Shown: positions 16,998 to 27,413 of the stretch, one piece after another
How the letters are laid out: every line of letters starts with the position of its first letter
Numbering within the stretch: the stretch's first letter is position 1
Source: Dasypus novemcinctus
Lineage: Eukaryota; Chordata; Mammalia; Cingulata; Dasypodidae
Assembly (NCBI RefSeq): GCF_030445035.2
Contig: NC_080701.1
Span: 20,738,798 to 20,802,797, forward strand
DNA: 64,000 nt
Direction: 5' to 3'
Made by a program: the position numbers and the translations under genes
The notes under the pieces: generated by a model
The model's database searches: none
What the model was told of the DNA's origin: nothing
The model's input: only the letters and a program-made list of their open reading frames with translations

Positions 16998-17168
16998 TTA
17001 ATACTCATCGAGAGTATCTGCTCGAGGAATGGAGAGACCTCGATCCTTAAGAGCCTGAACTTTCAGTTTCTCTGCTTCCAGCTTGGTCTGCTGTTCCACC
17101 CTTTGTTCTTCTAGGATTTCTTCAATAGATACTTGCTGGAGGGGTGTGTCACTCTCCTTTTCCAAGTC
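16998..17168 (-). CDS. LSM1: LSM1 exon 4 (terminal)
   Basis: Encodes DLEKESDTPLQQVSIEEILE through RADTLDEY, then TAA at 17000-16998. The acceptor is TTTGTAG. It forms the charged C-terminal helix specific to LSM1, which modulates RNA binding of the ring. Confidence 0.97.
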   Translation of the reverse strand, partial: DLEKESDTPLQQVSIEEILEEQRVEQQTKLEAEKLKVQALKDRGLSIPRADTLDEY

Positions 17169-20100
17169 CTACAAAACAAGCAGATTTGAAAAACCTCACC
17201 CAAAGACAATGAAGGAAAACACTAAAGATCTATAGGCAAATGGACTCCTATATCAGGCTTGGGTAATTTCTCATAACTGTAATAGGGCTGAAATATCCTT
17301 TTCCTAGGGACAGATAAGCTTTTTAAAGAAGTGGCTGACAACACTACTACAGAATACATACTTTCTATAAATGTGATAGTAGGGCTCAGTATCAATGTGT
17401 ATAAGCTTTAGGTTACCCCAAATCTTACAATAGTCAAAAACTAATTCTATTAGTAAAGGTTAACTTTTCTTTTTTAAAATTTATTTATATTCCATCCTCT
17501 CCCTATCACCCTCCCCCCTCCAGTTGTTTGTGCTCGCTGTCTGCTCTCTGTATCTATTTGCTGTGTCCACTTGTCTTTTCTTTCAGCAGCACCGGGAACT
17601 GATCCTGGGACCTGATCCTGGGACTTTCCAGAGTAGGAGACAGCCACTCAATCACTTGCGACATCTCAGCTCCCTGATCTGCTGTGTCTCTTTTATTCTC
17701 TCTCCTCTGTGTTTCTTTTTGTTGCGTCATTTTGCTGTGCCAGCTCTCTGTGCAGGCCAGCGTGCCATTTGGGCCAGCATGCCTTCACCAGGAGGCCCTG
17801 GGAATCAAACCCTGGACTTCCCATATGGTAGATCAGAGCCCAATCGCTTGAACCACACCTGCTTCCCAGCTTTTCGTAAATAAAAAATTAGGGCTGCTTA
17901 TAAGCAATTATCTCCTCAACCCCAAAGAACCTAAGAGAGAAGTTACTGAGATCAAGAAGGCTTTAGGCAAGATTTTGTAGTTTTATATGGTCAAAGCCAG
18001 CTTAATTTCTGGAGGTTGTTGCTCAGTAAGAAAATAGGAAACCCTGATTCAAAGTAGTGCTCCACCTCTTAAAAAAAGAAAGAAAAACAATAAACTGCCC
18101 CTTTGTTGCATTCATTGGAAGTCAACTATACCCGTTTCCTAAAGTCTTTCTGTTTTAACACAAGATTGCTTTTTCTTCTATGGCAACAAGGCTTCTAAAG
18201 AAAGCCTCAGCAGACCACTTAGGTTACTAAACCCCAAATTCTACAGAGAAACCCATATTCTCCACTATTTTAATGTTTTACTTAATAAAAAAAAATTTTC
18301 CCCTTGTTTAAAAAAATGCAAGCTCACTTTAGGACATTTTAAAAATGGATAAGCAAAAAAAAATATTGAAAAATTATCCATAATTCCAATATGGAAGGTT
18401 AATATTTTGGTGAATATCCTTTCAATTTTTCTCAGTATACACTGACTTAAGATTTTAAATTATGAACACTTTACCAACATGTCATAATCAATTTCATAAT
18501 GCAAAATAATACTGCTTTAAGAGTATCTCATTATCCCCAGATTCAGCTTATTCTTAAAATACACGTACCTTTCTGTATTTTTTTTTTCTTTTCTGTATTT
18601 TTTAACATGGAAAGCCTATACAGAAAGGATATTCTTGTTTCTCATCATCTACTATGACTTTCAATTATAAAATGTGGGGAAGGCATAGACAAATACACAA
18701 ACTCTCCAGATGTTCTGGCCTAACACCTGGATACTAATCTCCACATGCTGTCAAGGTCTTAGAACCTGTAAGGCAGAAGTCTGTCAGATGCAGGGTTCTC
18801 AACTGAAAGCCACTCACACTACACCAGCAAGCCCTAGTCCTACCCCGCCCCCCCATCAAAAATCAAAAGCGCCAGCAAGATACCTATTATCAAGTGAGTG
18901 ATAACCCAGGGGTAGCAGCTGAAGGGAAGATAAGATTCTTTACTTGGCGTACTGCCTCTTGGTTTTTTTAATTTATTCATTGAACCCTTCTTATGGTTAT
19001 GATGCTGCTGCATCCCAACAGTCAGTCTTATAACTTAATGCTGTGTGCATCATCATCCAAAGCGGAATCCAGTGCCATCTGAAGCAATGTATTTGTTTAC
19101 AGAATCTAAATGGTTTCCTGGGTATGAGTTTCCCTGGAGTTGTGACATAATTTCTTCAAACTGTTGATTCATATGATTATGTAAGCATTCCGAAACTATG
19201 TTTTTCTAGTAATACTTTTATAAAATCAGTAGTATCTCAATCGTAACATATAAAAAAGAGAGTGTTCTTCCCCACAAAGGGAATCCCAAGAAACAAGGAT
19301 TCTACAATAATAAACATGTCCATTTCTTTCTCCTCACATATACTACATCTACATAGGAGGACATTTGGATCCATGTAAGTGGCACAGAAAGCATGTCTGT
19401 GTGTTTGCTATAAAACTGAAGCAGAGTTTTAAAGTGTAAAAAAAAATTTTTTTTAAAGGAGGTACCGGGGATTGAACCCAGGACCTTGTACATGGGAAGC
19501 AGGCACTCAACCACTTGAGCTACATATGCTCCCCTAAATATAAAATCTTCCCCAAAGTAATACGTTTCCTTTTTAAAAATTAAATTCAGGAAAGTAGTTT
19601 TAAAAAGTAACCAATCACTCATAATATCATCCAAAGATAGGTTATTTCCTTTTAATACACTAGCAAACTAAAGTTATTTACTCCACTTGCCTGGCATACT
19701 AGATTATTTTAACCTTTATATAATATAAGAGGAGGACAACTTCTGATGCTTAAACATGGAAGAAATGATAAACTGAACCAAAGAAGCATCAACTACAAAA
19801 TATTTTTTTTAAAAAGGTATTCCATACATTTCACAGTGGCACTTAATAACATTTAGTCACTTCTAGCTGACTGTTTCTAACAGGTCTCTGAATCGACATC
19901 ATTCTGGTAGAATTATTTCCTTACTTTCTCAGATGTCTTACTGTTAATAGATAAATACCAAATGACTTCACTCAAAAGACTTCTGTAAATTTCGTTTAAG
20001 ATGTGACTAATAATTGTGAAACTTAATTGAAAACCTTCAAACAAAATAGAAAAGAAAAATTAATCAAACACCGAAGTTTTTGGTAAGGAACAGGAAAAGG

Positions 20101-23100
20101 TTCTGGTTCAACTCTTAATTACAGCTGCTTTGAAGGAATTTTTATTTTCCTGGCAAACCTAATATTCAGAAACAGTAGGGTCAAGTCAAAAGTTTTAAAT
20201 AAGGTCCTTTTTTGGAGTAAATGTTTCATATAAAATATATCGTGTTATCTTTTATAAAAAAGACTTCTGTTTTACATATATAAAAGTTTTCTAATAGTTT
20301 TGTATGCCTGTGGATGAATGTATGTATATGTGTATGTGCACAGAGACACACAGCAATAACACTTTGGATGCCTTGATTTAACCCTTTACCTGCCAAATGT
20401 CTTCCTGGAACAGACAGGAACAAACACAAGTACCTCTCTTTCCTTGGTTGTGAGCTAAGGACCCAAGAGAAGCTGAACTCCCTTCTAAGGGTGGTTAACA
20501 GAAAGGCTTTTCCTATCATATATGCAGTGTGTGCTGCACCACTGCTAGTTAACTTGATGTCATGAACAACTATTTGTGACCTATTGTTCAAATGACTGCA
20601 AAATATTCCAACATACATAAATCATAACTCAAACTCTACTGCAGTATTTTGTTAGGAATCATGCTTTTACAATTTTTTGCTATTTACAATAGCACAACTA
20701 ATACAGTAATGAACACATTTGTGTTGGATTGTTCTTTTTATGAGATGAAGTAAACCAACAATATTTCTTTCTGCTAATGAGATTAAAGTCTTTAAAATGC
20801 CAAAAATCATTGAAACAAAATTAGTTATTTTCTGAAGCTGGGTGAAATATGGAAAGCATTTTCCCCTTCTTGAAAAGACAAAAAGAAACCTAACTAGCAT
20901 GGATATTAACAGCTATAGCATAAAGTTGAAATCAAGTTGGGGGACAAAAATAGAGCCATAACAGCTTAACAGTTTAGTTTTCACTTACTATTTCTCCTAG
21001 TAGGACTACATTTTCTCCTCTGACCACAAAAATCCCTCGAGGAATATCACCGTATTTTTTGCCCACATGAATACGCTCCACAGTCTGATGTAGCACTAAA
21101 TTAGCTATAAGCATATAAGGAAGAAACAAAGATACTTAGTTCATATTATTGGGTAAAGGTCTTTAACTCACTCATAGTTATTTTTTTTGTTTTGTTTTTA
21201 AAGATTTATTTTTATTTATTTCTCTTCCCTTTCCCCCTGTCCCCATTGTCTGCTCTCTGTGGCCATTCACTGTGTGTTCTTCTTTGTCTACTTGCGCTCT
21301 TTTCAGCGGCACCGGGAATCTGAGTCTCTTTTCGTTGCGTCATCTTGCTGTGTCAGCTCTCCGTGTGTGTGGCATCACTACTGGGCAGGTTGTGCTTATT
21401 TTGCACAAGGCGGCTCTGCTTATGGGGCGCTCTCCTTGTGTGTGGGACTCCCCTATGCAGGGGACACCCCTGCATGGCATGGCACTCCTTGCGCACATCA
21501 ACCCTGCGCATGGGCCAGCTCACCACACGGGTCCGGAGGCCCTGGGTTTGAACCCTGGATCTCCTATGTGGTAGGTAGACACTCTATCAGTTGAGCCGCA
21601 TCCGCTTCCCACTCACAGTTATTTTGAGTAGAAAAAATTTAGCTAAATATAATCTTATTTCCAAATTTTCTAATTCTGGGAAAAGTTAAAATTTCAAACA
21701 TCTGTCTCCTATTTCATTGAGTAAGACATACCACATAAGAGATGTTTAAACAACTGCACACTGGAAGCATTTCTGGAATTATGTTGGGCTAATACATGAA
21801 TGATGGTGGGAATGTATCAAGAAAATTAAATTCCTTATAACCATATTATAGCCATATAGCCATATTAACATGGCTATAAGAAAATATAAAGGAGTAGGGA
21901 ACTTGGGAAATTGTAAAGCCTAAGCAACTGCAGAGATTAAAACTTTTGCTTCTGAAAGGAAAGTTTTTCTTTGTTATGTGAGTATTTGTATGTGATAATT
22001 TACAAAAGACTTTGTTCCAGTTCTTAATAGGATTCATAACCCAATGCAGGCAGTGCACGGGTGATGATAAAGTAAAAACCTATTTTCTCATTTTGTCAGA
22101 TAACCATACCTGGTAATCTGAGAGTAACATCAATATTTATTCCCTCAAAGTACTCTGTGAAATGAAGGAATTTCCATGAAGCAGAAGGAAACACAGACCT
22201 CTTACTTTACAAAAATGAAGAATGCAAAATGAAGTCCAACTCCCAAGTCTGATGTATCCCTATGTGTGACATTTTGGGCTTAATGTTGAGATCCCAAAAA
22301 GCATCAGGAAATGCTTTCTACCCAATTTTCATTGGACAGGGAAGGACCACCTTCAGTGCAAAAACTGCTTAGCTGGACCCAAGCCAACATACAAATGCGC
22401 AGCATCCCCCCTCCCAAACAAATATAATGGATTGTTTATTTCTTGCATTTGGCTCCCTCTAATGGGGGAATAAAAAAAATAGACCAAACATTGTAGTTGT
22501 ATGTTCTCATGAAAAAAGAGTTTTAGAAACACAAACTTGTAAATATACAAGCTTTTTGAACCACTTAATCATAATTTAGAAAAATAATTCACTTAGAACA
22601 CTTCCATTATGCTAGACACATGTGAAAAACAGTTGCAGATAAATTTCAATATGAAATAACACAAAAAATGCAATGGGTGATCACTATTAATGTAAGAGAA
22701 GGGGAAGTCCATAATTAATACATACCAAATTGATCAATGCTTCTTAAAAAGCCTATAAGTGTTCTTCCATCTCGAAGCAGGACCAAGTGCTTTTCTGGGG
22801 AATGAAAAGAGAGGGATCTTTTAAATGAGAAGTGTTAGTACCAGGGAGCTGACAGGCAAACAGAAGAAATAGTTAATAGGAGTTTAAGCTGTACGACTTC
22901 CTCTTCTATATGCATTTAAAGTGGATTCCATTTGAAAAATGGAGGGAGGACCAAGGCAGCCTGGGATTTAGATTAGAAGATTAGTGGTGAAAAGAATCAG
23001 ATAATACAGAAGCATGGCAGAATGGGAAAAGGACTGGGTTAGGAGCCAGGAAACCTGACTGACTGGCTCTAGATACTGATGTTTGACACTTAAACCCTTT

Positions 23101-26100
23101 CTTTTTTTTTTTTTTTTTTTAAACATTTATTTTTATTTATTTAATTCCCCTCCCCTCCACCGGTTGTCTGTTTTCTGTGTCTTTTTGCTGCATCTTGTTT
23201 CTTTGTCCGCTTCTGTTGTCGTCAGCGGCACGGGAAGTGTGGGCAGCGCCATTCCTCGGCAGGCTGCTCCCTCCTTCGCGCTGGGCGGCTCTCCTTATGG
23301 GTGCACTCCTTGCGCGTGAGGCTCCCCTACGCGGGGGACACCCCTGTGTGGCACGGCACTCCTTGCGCACATCAGCACTGCGCATGGGCCAGCTCCACGC
23401 GGGTCAAGGAGGCCCGGGGCTTGAACCGCGGGCCTCCCATGTGGTAGACGGACGCCCTAACCACTGGGCCAAAGTCCGTTTCCCATCACTTAAACCCTTT
23501 CAGTGTCATATATGTTTTCTGTATCTGCAAACTGGGAAATTTAGTTCAGATGATCTTTATGATCTTAATTCTAGAATTATTTTCTCCTCAACTTATCTCA
23601 CACTTTGTTTGAAACCAGGGAAAATTAAACGATTTAAGAAAAGCCTTAGTCACTTGAAATAAGGACTCAGAATAAGCTGGAGCAGAAATCCAATGATACT
23701 TATTGAGAGTTATGAGCTATTCTAAGCTCTAAATATACAGTAGAGAATAAGTCTTCAGAAAGTCACTGACCTTATGAGTTTATATTCCTGGTGAGGGAAG
23801 AAAAACAAGAAAATTACCTGTTGTGATTAGTACAAGAAATAATAAACAAGATAACAGAATAATATGAGGGGAGAGGGGAAGGGGTAGCAGAAGGGTTAGT
23901 AGCAAGGGAAAATCTCTCGAAGAGGTAACTTTGAGCTAAAACAGGAAGGATGAGAATAACCCTATCAGTAGAAAAGCCAGTGAAATTTAATTCCTTCATT
24001 TCTTTAATACCATGCATAATGTACTTTTTAGGTGCCAAACATAGTAATAAGACAGTGATTCTGCCCTGCAGGAATACAGAGTCTTGGCCTACAGTTAAGT
24101 ACCAGTGGAAAGCAACTGTTAATTATATGAAACTTCAGAGAAACTACAACCAGCTAGAGGAGGTATCTGAGTTGGACCTTGAAAGGTAGATAGTTTTTGG
24201 CCATGGAAAGAGTAACAGGGAAGGAGAAGGGAGAGAAATTTGAATATTAGGCAGGAGGAAAGAAGAAAAGACTATGTATTCATAAGTTTGGCTGAAAGTT
24301 GGAGATATGAAGGAAAATAGGAGATGAAGTCAGAAAGTTATGGTTAAGCTGGGTTTGGACTCGACATTATAGGGAACAAGAAAACATTGAAGACTGATCT
24401 GGTAGAAAAGGGAGAGCAGTTACAAGATTCCCCAGAGTCTGAGACATGAAGAAGGGATCTGAACCAAGGTAGAGCTAGAAGGCAGAGTTAAAACTGTGTA
24501 GGTATAAGTGATTGGATCTGTCATCTAATTGAGTTTGTATATGGGGGGATGTGTGAGAGGGTGGGGTGTTGAAAAGGTGACTTAAAGAAGATATGAGTTT
24601 TGAGTCATGTCGGAGAGGACCATTTACCAAAATTTGGGAATAAAAGAAGATGCCTAGGAAGGAAGGTTATCACTTGTTTGTGATTCTGAAAGGTGGATGG
24701 AAATGTAGGAGTGCAATGCCAAACAGGTCAGAATTAGAGCAATTTTGGACAAATCCACAAAGAGATGATTTAATTATTAAAGGCCATGAGATTTCCTAGA
24801 GAGTTAAAGGAAAGAAGCAGGCCAAAGATGGAACCCAAGAGACCTATTTTAGAGCATAATAAAAGTGTGAGAGGTAATAAAATCAGTAACTACAAGTGTC
24901 AGAGAAATCAAGGGAGTAGAATTAAGAACTTAGTGGGGAGAGTATCATAATACTGCAGATAGAAGAATTTAGATGAGTACATTAAGAGCTGGTGATTGGT
25001 GATTTTTAAGAATTACCTTCAGTAGCATGGTAATGACAGAAAACCAGACTGGGGGCCTAACAGGTGGTTTATTGCAGGTGGTCAGGATGTAGAATCAAAA
25101 TAGAGATGACTTAAGAGGTATGGGGGTGAAGATATGACAAATGGATGGGAGTTTCATGGGGAAAAATATGATGGGCAGACAAGTACATATACAAAGGGAT
25201 GGGGGGACAGAAAATATAGAAAGGATATTAATGGAATAGGGATCTTGAAGCAGTGGGAGGAGAAAGTAATAACAAACACAAATAGAAAGGGAGGAATACT
25301 TCCTACTCTAATGAGAGGCTTGGTAAAGATACAGAAGACTGAGGAGAGAGGATGAAAATGCGTGTATGGGTGCTGCCTATCAAATTGCTCCACACATCTC
25401 AGTAAAGGAGGTGTCTGGAATCTATAAAGAAAGTGGAGCTACAAGTTTGAGAACAAAAATGATTTTTATAAAATGTTGGGATGTGTACGAGTCTTTAAGA
25501 TTTCAGATATATATATTAAAAAAAGTGAAGGCAAAATGGCATCCTCAGACAACTAAAACATTTCACATTCAGAAAGGCTTGTACAGTGGTTGTTCATAGA
25601 CAGACTTGGTTCAATTTACACTACATTTCTCTTCAATAGCAAAGTAATTTGGATTTTTAAAGACATGATCTCAGAAAACCATAAAAGAGAATTTAATCTG
25701 CTTACTCTCTGCTGATACTGTAACTGCAGAGATCACTGAAACTTTAGAATTGTGTGTAAAGCAGTTTGCAACTACTTTTATAAGTTAATGAGACAAATCA
25801 CACGATTAAGATATTTTGCTTGAGAAATAACGCACAGATAAGGGTTTAGAAAGACAGGACAATTATAAGTGACTCCTCTTAGTTTTGTACAGGACTGAGC
25901 TCCCCTTTAGGACAGTAATTCGGAAGAGGACATCTTAGTAAAAGCAGAAGAAAACTGTCTAACAGAAAAAAGAAATCTGAAGTAGCTAAGCCTTTCTAGA
26001 AAAGTCAATAGCGTGGCTGGCAGTTGTCTCTACAATAACTTGAAAGTGTTAAAGACCCTCATAAAGAAAGAATACAACTGGCTATACAGTATAAAGCCTA

Positions 26101-26615
26101 TATTCACTGCCAATTAAGTTCAACTGTTGTTGTCTTAGTATTTTCGTCTCTTGATGGACTCTTTCTCTATTTCCACCCATCCACAAGTAATCTGGTACTT
26201 CAAAATATTGCAGATGGGAGTCAGTGGACCACGAGAGAAGTCTGCTGGGTCACTTTCGCGTTCGGTCCTCCGTTGCTCAGTCTCTTGGAAGCAGGAATGA
26301 ATTCCACGGGTGTGGATCTTACCAGCACGGGGGAAGGGGGTGGGTGGCGGAGGCTGCGGGAGGGCGGGACGGCGGCAAGGGGAGTAGTGGAGTGGACGAG
26401 GGGTTGTGCCCTCTGGCTACGGAAGATGTTATCGCCGAACACCCACAACTGAGTTCAAAATACACCGACCCCCGCCCGGGACTTACTCTACAGGCTTCCT
26501 CCGAAGAGGCGCCCGCCAGGAAGGTAGGGTCTTACCCCAGACTTGACTCGGAGGAGATGAGCTACTCACTGTCGATGTCCTCGATGAGGCTGGCGGTGCC
26601 GGGCATATAGTTCAT
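16998..26615 (-). CDS. LSM1: U6 snRNA-associated Sm-like protein LSm1, complete 4-exon gene
   Basis: LSM1 is the defining subunit of the cytoplasmic LSM1-7 ring. The ring binds oligoadenylated or U-tailed 3' ends with PATL1 and promotes decapping and 5'-3' mRNA decay in P-bodies. Coding exons on minus are 26615-26570, 22794-22726, 21104-20989 and 17168-16998, totalling 402 nt for 133 codons plus TAA, the same length as human. All introns are GT-AG and the phases join cleanly. Sm1 lies at about residues 17-50 (HLVLLRDGRTLIGFLRSIDQ). Sm2 lies at about residues 64-78 (IPRGIFVVRGENVVLLGEI). The LSM1-specific C-terminal helical tail ends ADTLDEY. The protein appears essentially identical to the human one as I recall it. 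It is divergent from BAG4 and shares a CpG-rich promoter with it. Confidence 0.98.
17466..17867 (-). repeat. Dimeric DAS-type SINE in LSM1 intron 3
   Basis: Antisense. It has two tRNA-like units: GGGAACTGATCCTGGGACC-type near 17595 and GGGAATCAAACCCTGGACTT near 17790. It ends with the inverted head 'cacacctgcttccc'. The other parts of intron 3 (17169-20988), apart from the unit at 19447, show no clear element. Confidence 0.85.
19447..19535 (-). repeat. Monomeric tRNA-like SINE in LSM1 intron 3
   Basis: Only the tRNA-like part and A-tail are present: 'ggtaccggggattgaaccca', then 'gcaggcactcaaccacttga' and 'tgctcccc'. It belongs to the shorter monomer subfamily. Confidence 0.85.
20989..21104 (-). 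CDS. LSM1: LSM1 exon 3
   Basis: Encodes NLVLHQTVERIHVGKKYG through VVRGENVVLLGEI, the end of Sm1 and the Sm2 motif with the RNA-contacting RGEN. The acceptor is CTTATAG and the donor is GTAAGT. Confidence 0.97.
21181..21610 (-). repeat. DAS-type SINE in LSM1 intron 2, with target-site duplication
   Basis: Full length and antisense. Flanked by 'cactcatagttatttt' (about 21169-21184) and 'cactcacagttatttt' (about 21610-21625), a clear duplication. The T-run starts 73 bp from the exon 3 acceptor. Confidence 0.92.
22726..22794 (-). CDS. LSM1: LSM1 exon 2
   Basis: Encodes residues 16-38 (KHLVLLRDGRTLIGFLRSID) and one base of the next alanine codon. This is the Sm1 motif with the conserved DGR. 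The acceptor is CCCCAG and the donor is GTATGT. Confidence 0.97.
23101..23484 (-). repeat. DAS-type SINE in LSM1 intron 1, with exact target-site duplication
   Basis: Antisense. Flanked by 'cacttaaaccctttc' on both sides (about 23087-23101 and 23487-23501). A T-run of 20 is present, and the head ends 'aaagtccgtttccc'. It is one of the least diverged copies, so it is relatively recent. Confidence 0.93.
23690..24250 (-). repeat. L2-like LINE relic in LSM1 intron 1
   Basis: Pattern 'atacttattgagagttatga', then 'gtgattctgccctgcaggaa' and 'tctgagttggaccttgaaag' resembles antisense L2. Diverged. The remaining intron to 26569 is purine-rich with no feature I could name. Confidence 0.4.
24251..26200. 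other. LSM1 intron 1, no recognised feature
   Basis: Purine-rich on the plus strand with short low-complexity stretches. I see no exon, RNA gene or clear transposon. Confidence 0.4.
26570..26615 (-). CDS. LSM1: LSM1 exon 1 (coding part)
   Basis: Encodes MNYMPGTASLIEDID and the first base of K16. The donor GTGAGTAG follows. The first ATG of the conserved protein is used. It lies 528 bp from the BAG4 ATG on the other strand. Confidence 0.97.
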
Positions 26616-27143
26616 TTTTGAGCTGAGATAACGTTGCAGCGTGCAGCCGAGGCGGGCAGGCACGTCTTACACCTTGTTCTTTTTACCGCAGTCGCCGCCT
26701 CGGCGGGACCGGGACGGGAAACCCCGGCAGACACCAGCAAGAACGCCCGGGCTTTCAGCGGCCGAGGCCTGCCGGAAGCGCCTCCATCTTACCCCGCCCA
26801 CTTCCGGTACACGTGCCCGTCCTCAGGAAGAGGCTGGGCCGTCACGTGGTCCCTGGAAACCCTGCTGAAGAGGGGAGGGAAGTCTATACTGGACAGATGG
26901 CAGGAACATGTATTTTCCGTTTTAAGGGACACTGTGCCTCCCCTCACTTTCTTCCTTCCAGGACCCCAAAGCCGGGAACCTCAGTCCCTCAGCTCAGGAC
27001 GTGGCAGCAGAAGGGGCGGGACCGGGCCTCGGATTGGCTGTTGTCGCCCCGCCCCTGGCTGTTCGGCCCTCCCTCTAGCTGGCAGGCGCCTGCGCAATGG
27101 GCCGGCCGTGGGGGGCGGGAAGGGCTTCGGGGCAGCGGAGCCC
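26616..27143. promoter_or_regulatory. Divergent LSM1/BAG4 promoter
   Basis: 528 bp separate the two start codons, so both 5' leaders and both start sites must lie here unless upstream exons exist. Motifs seen are ETS-type CCGGAAG (26772-26778) and its inverse CTTCCGG (26801-26807). A YY1-like GCCTCCATCTT is at 26780-26790. An E-box CACGTG is at 26843-26848. GC boxes are at 27013-27020 and 27047-27054, with an inverted CCAAT (ATTGG) at 27033-27037. A TGCGCA half-site is near 27091. The ETS/YY1 group probably serves LSM1, and the CCAAT/GC group probably serves BAG4. No TATA box is seen for either gene. Confidence 0.75.
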
Positions 27144-27413
27144 ATGTCGGCCCTGAGGCGCTCGGGCTACGGCCCCAGCGACGGGCCGCTCTACGGCCGC
27201 TACTACGGGCCTGGCGGTGGGGATGTGCCCGTGCACCCACCTCCAGCCACATACCCTCCTCGCCCTGAACCTCCCCAGCCTCCCACTTCCTGGCGGGTGC
27301 GCGGGGGCGGCCCGGCCGAGACCACCTGGGCGGGGGAAGGCGGCGGAGGCGACGGCTACTATGCGTCCGGGGGCCCCTGGTCGGAGCCGGGTCGAGCTGG
27401 AGGAAGCCACCAG
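27144..27413 (+). CDS. BAG4: BAG4 exon 1 (coding part)
   Basis: Starts at ATG 27144 ([20 protein letters not shown]) and ends GRAGGSHQ before the donor GTAGGC. The frame stays open upstream for 170 codons to 26634. The start is chosen because [10 protein letters not shown] matches the conserved mammalian N-terminus and no nearer in-frame ATG exists. Confidence 0.97.
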
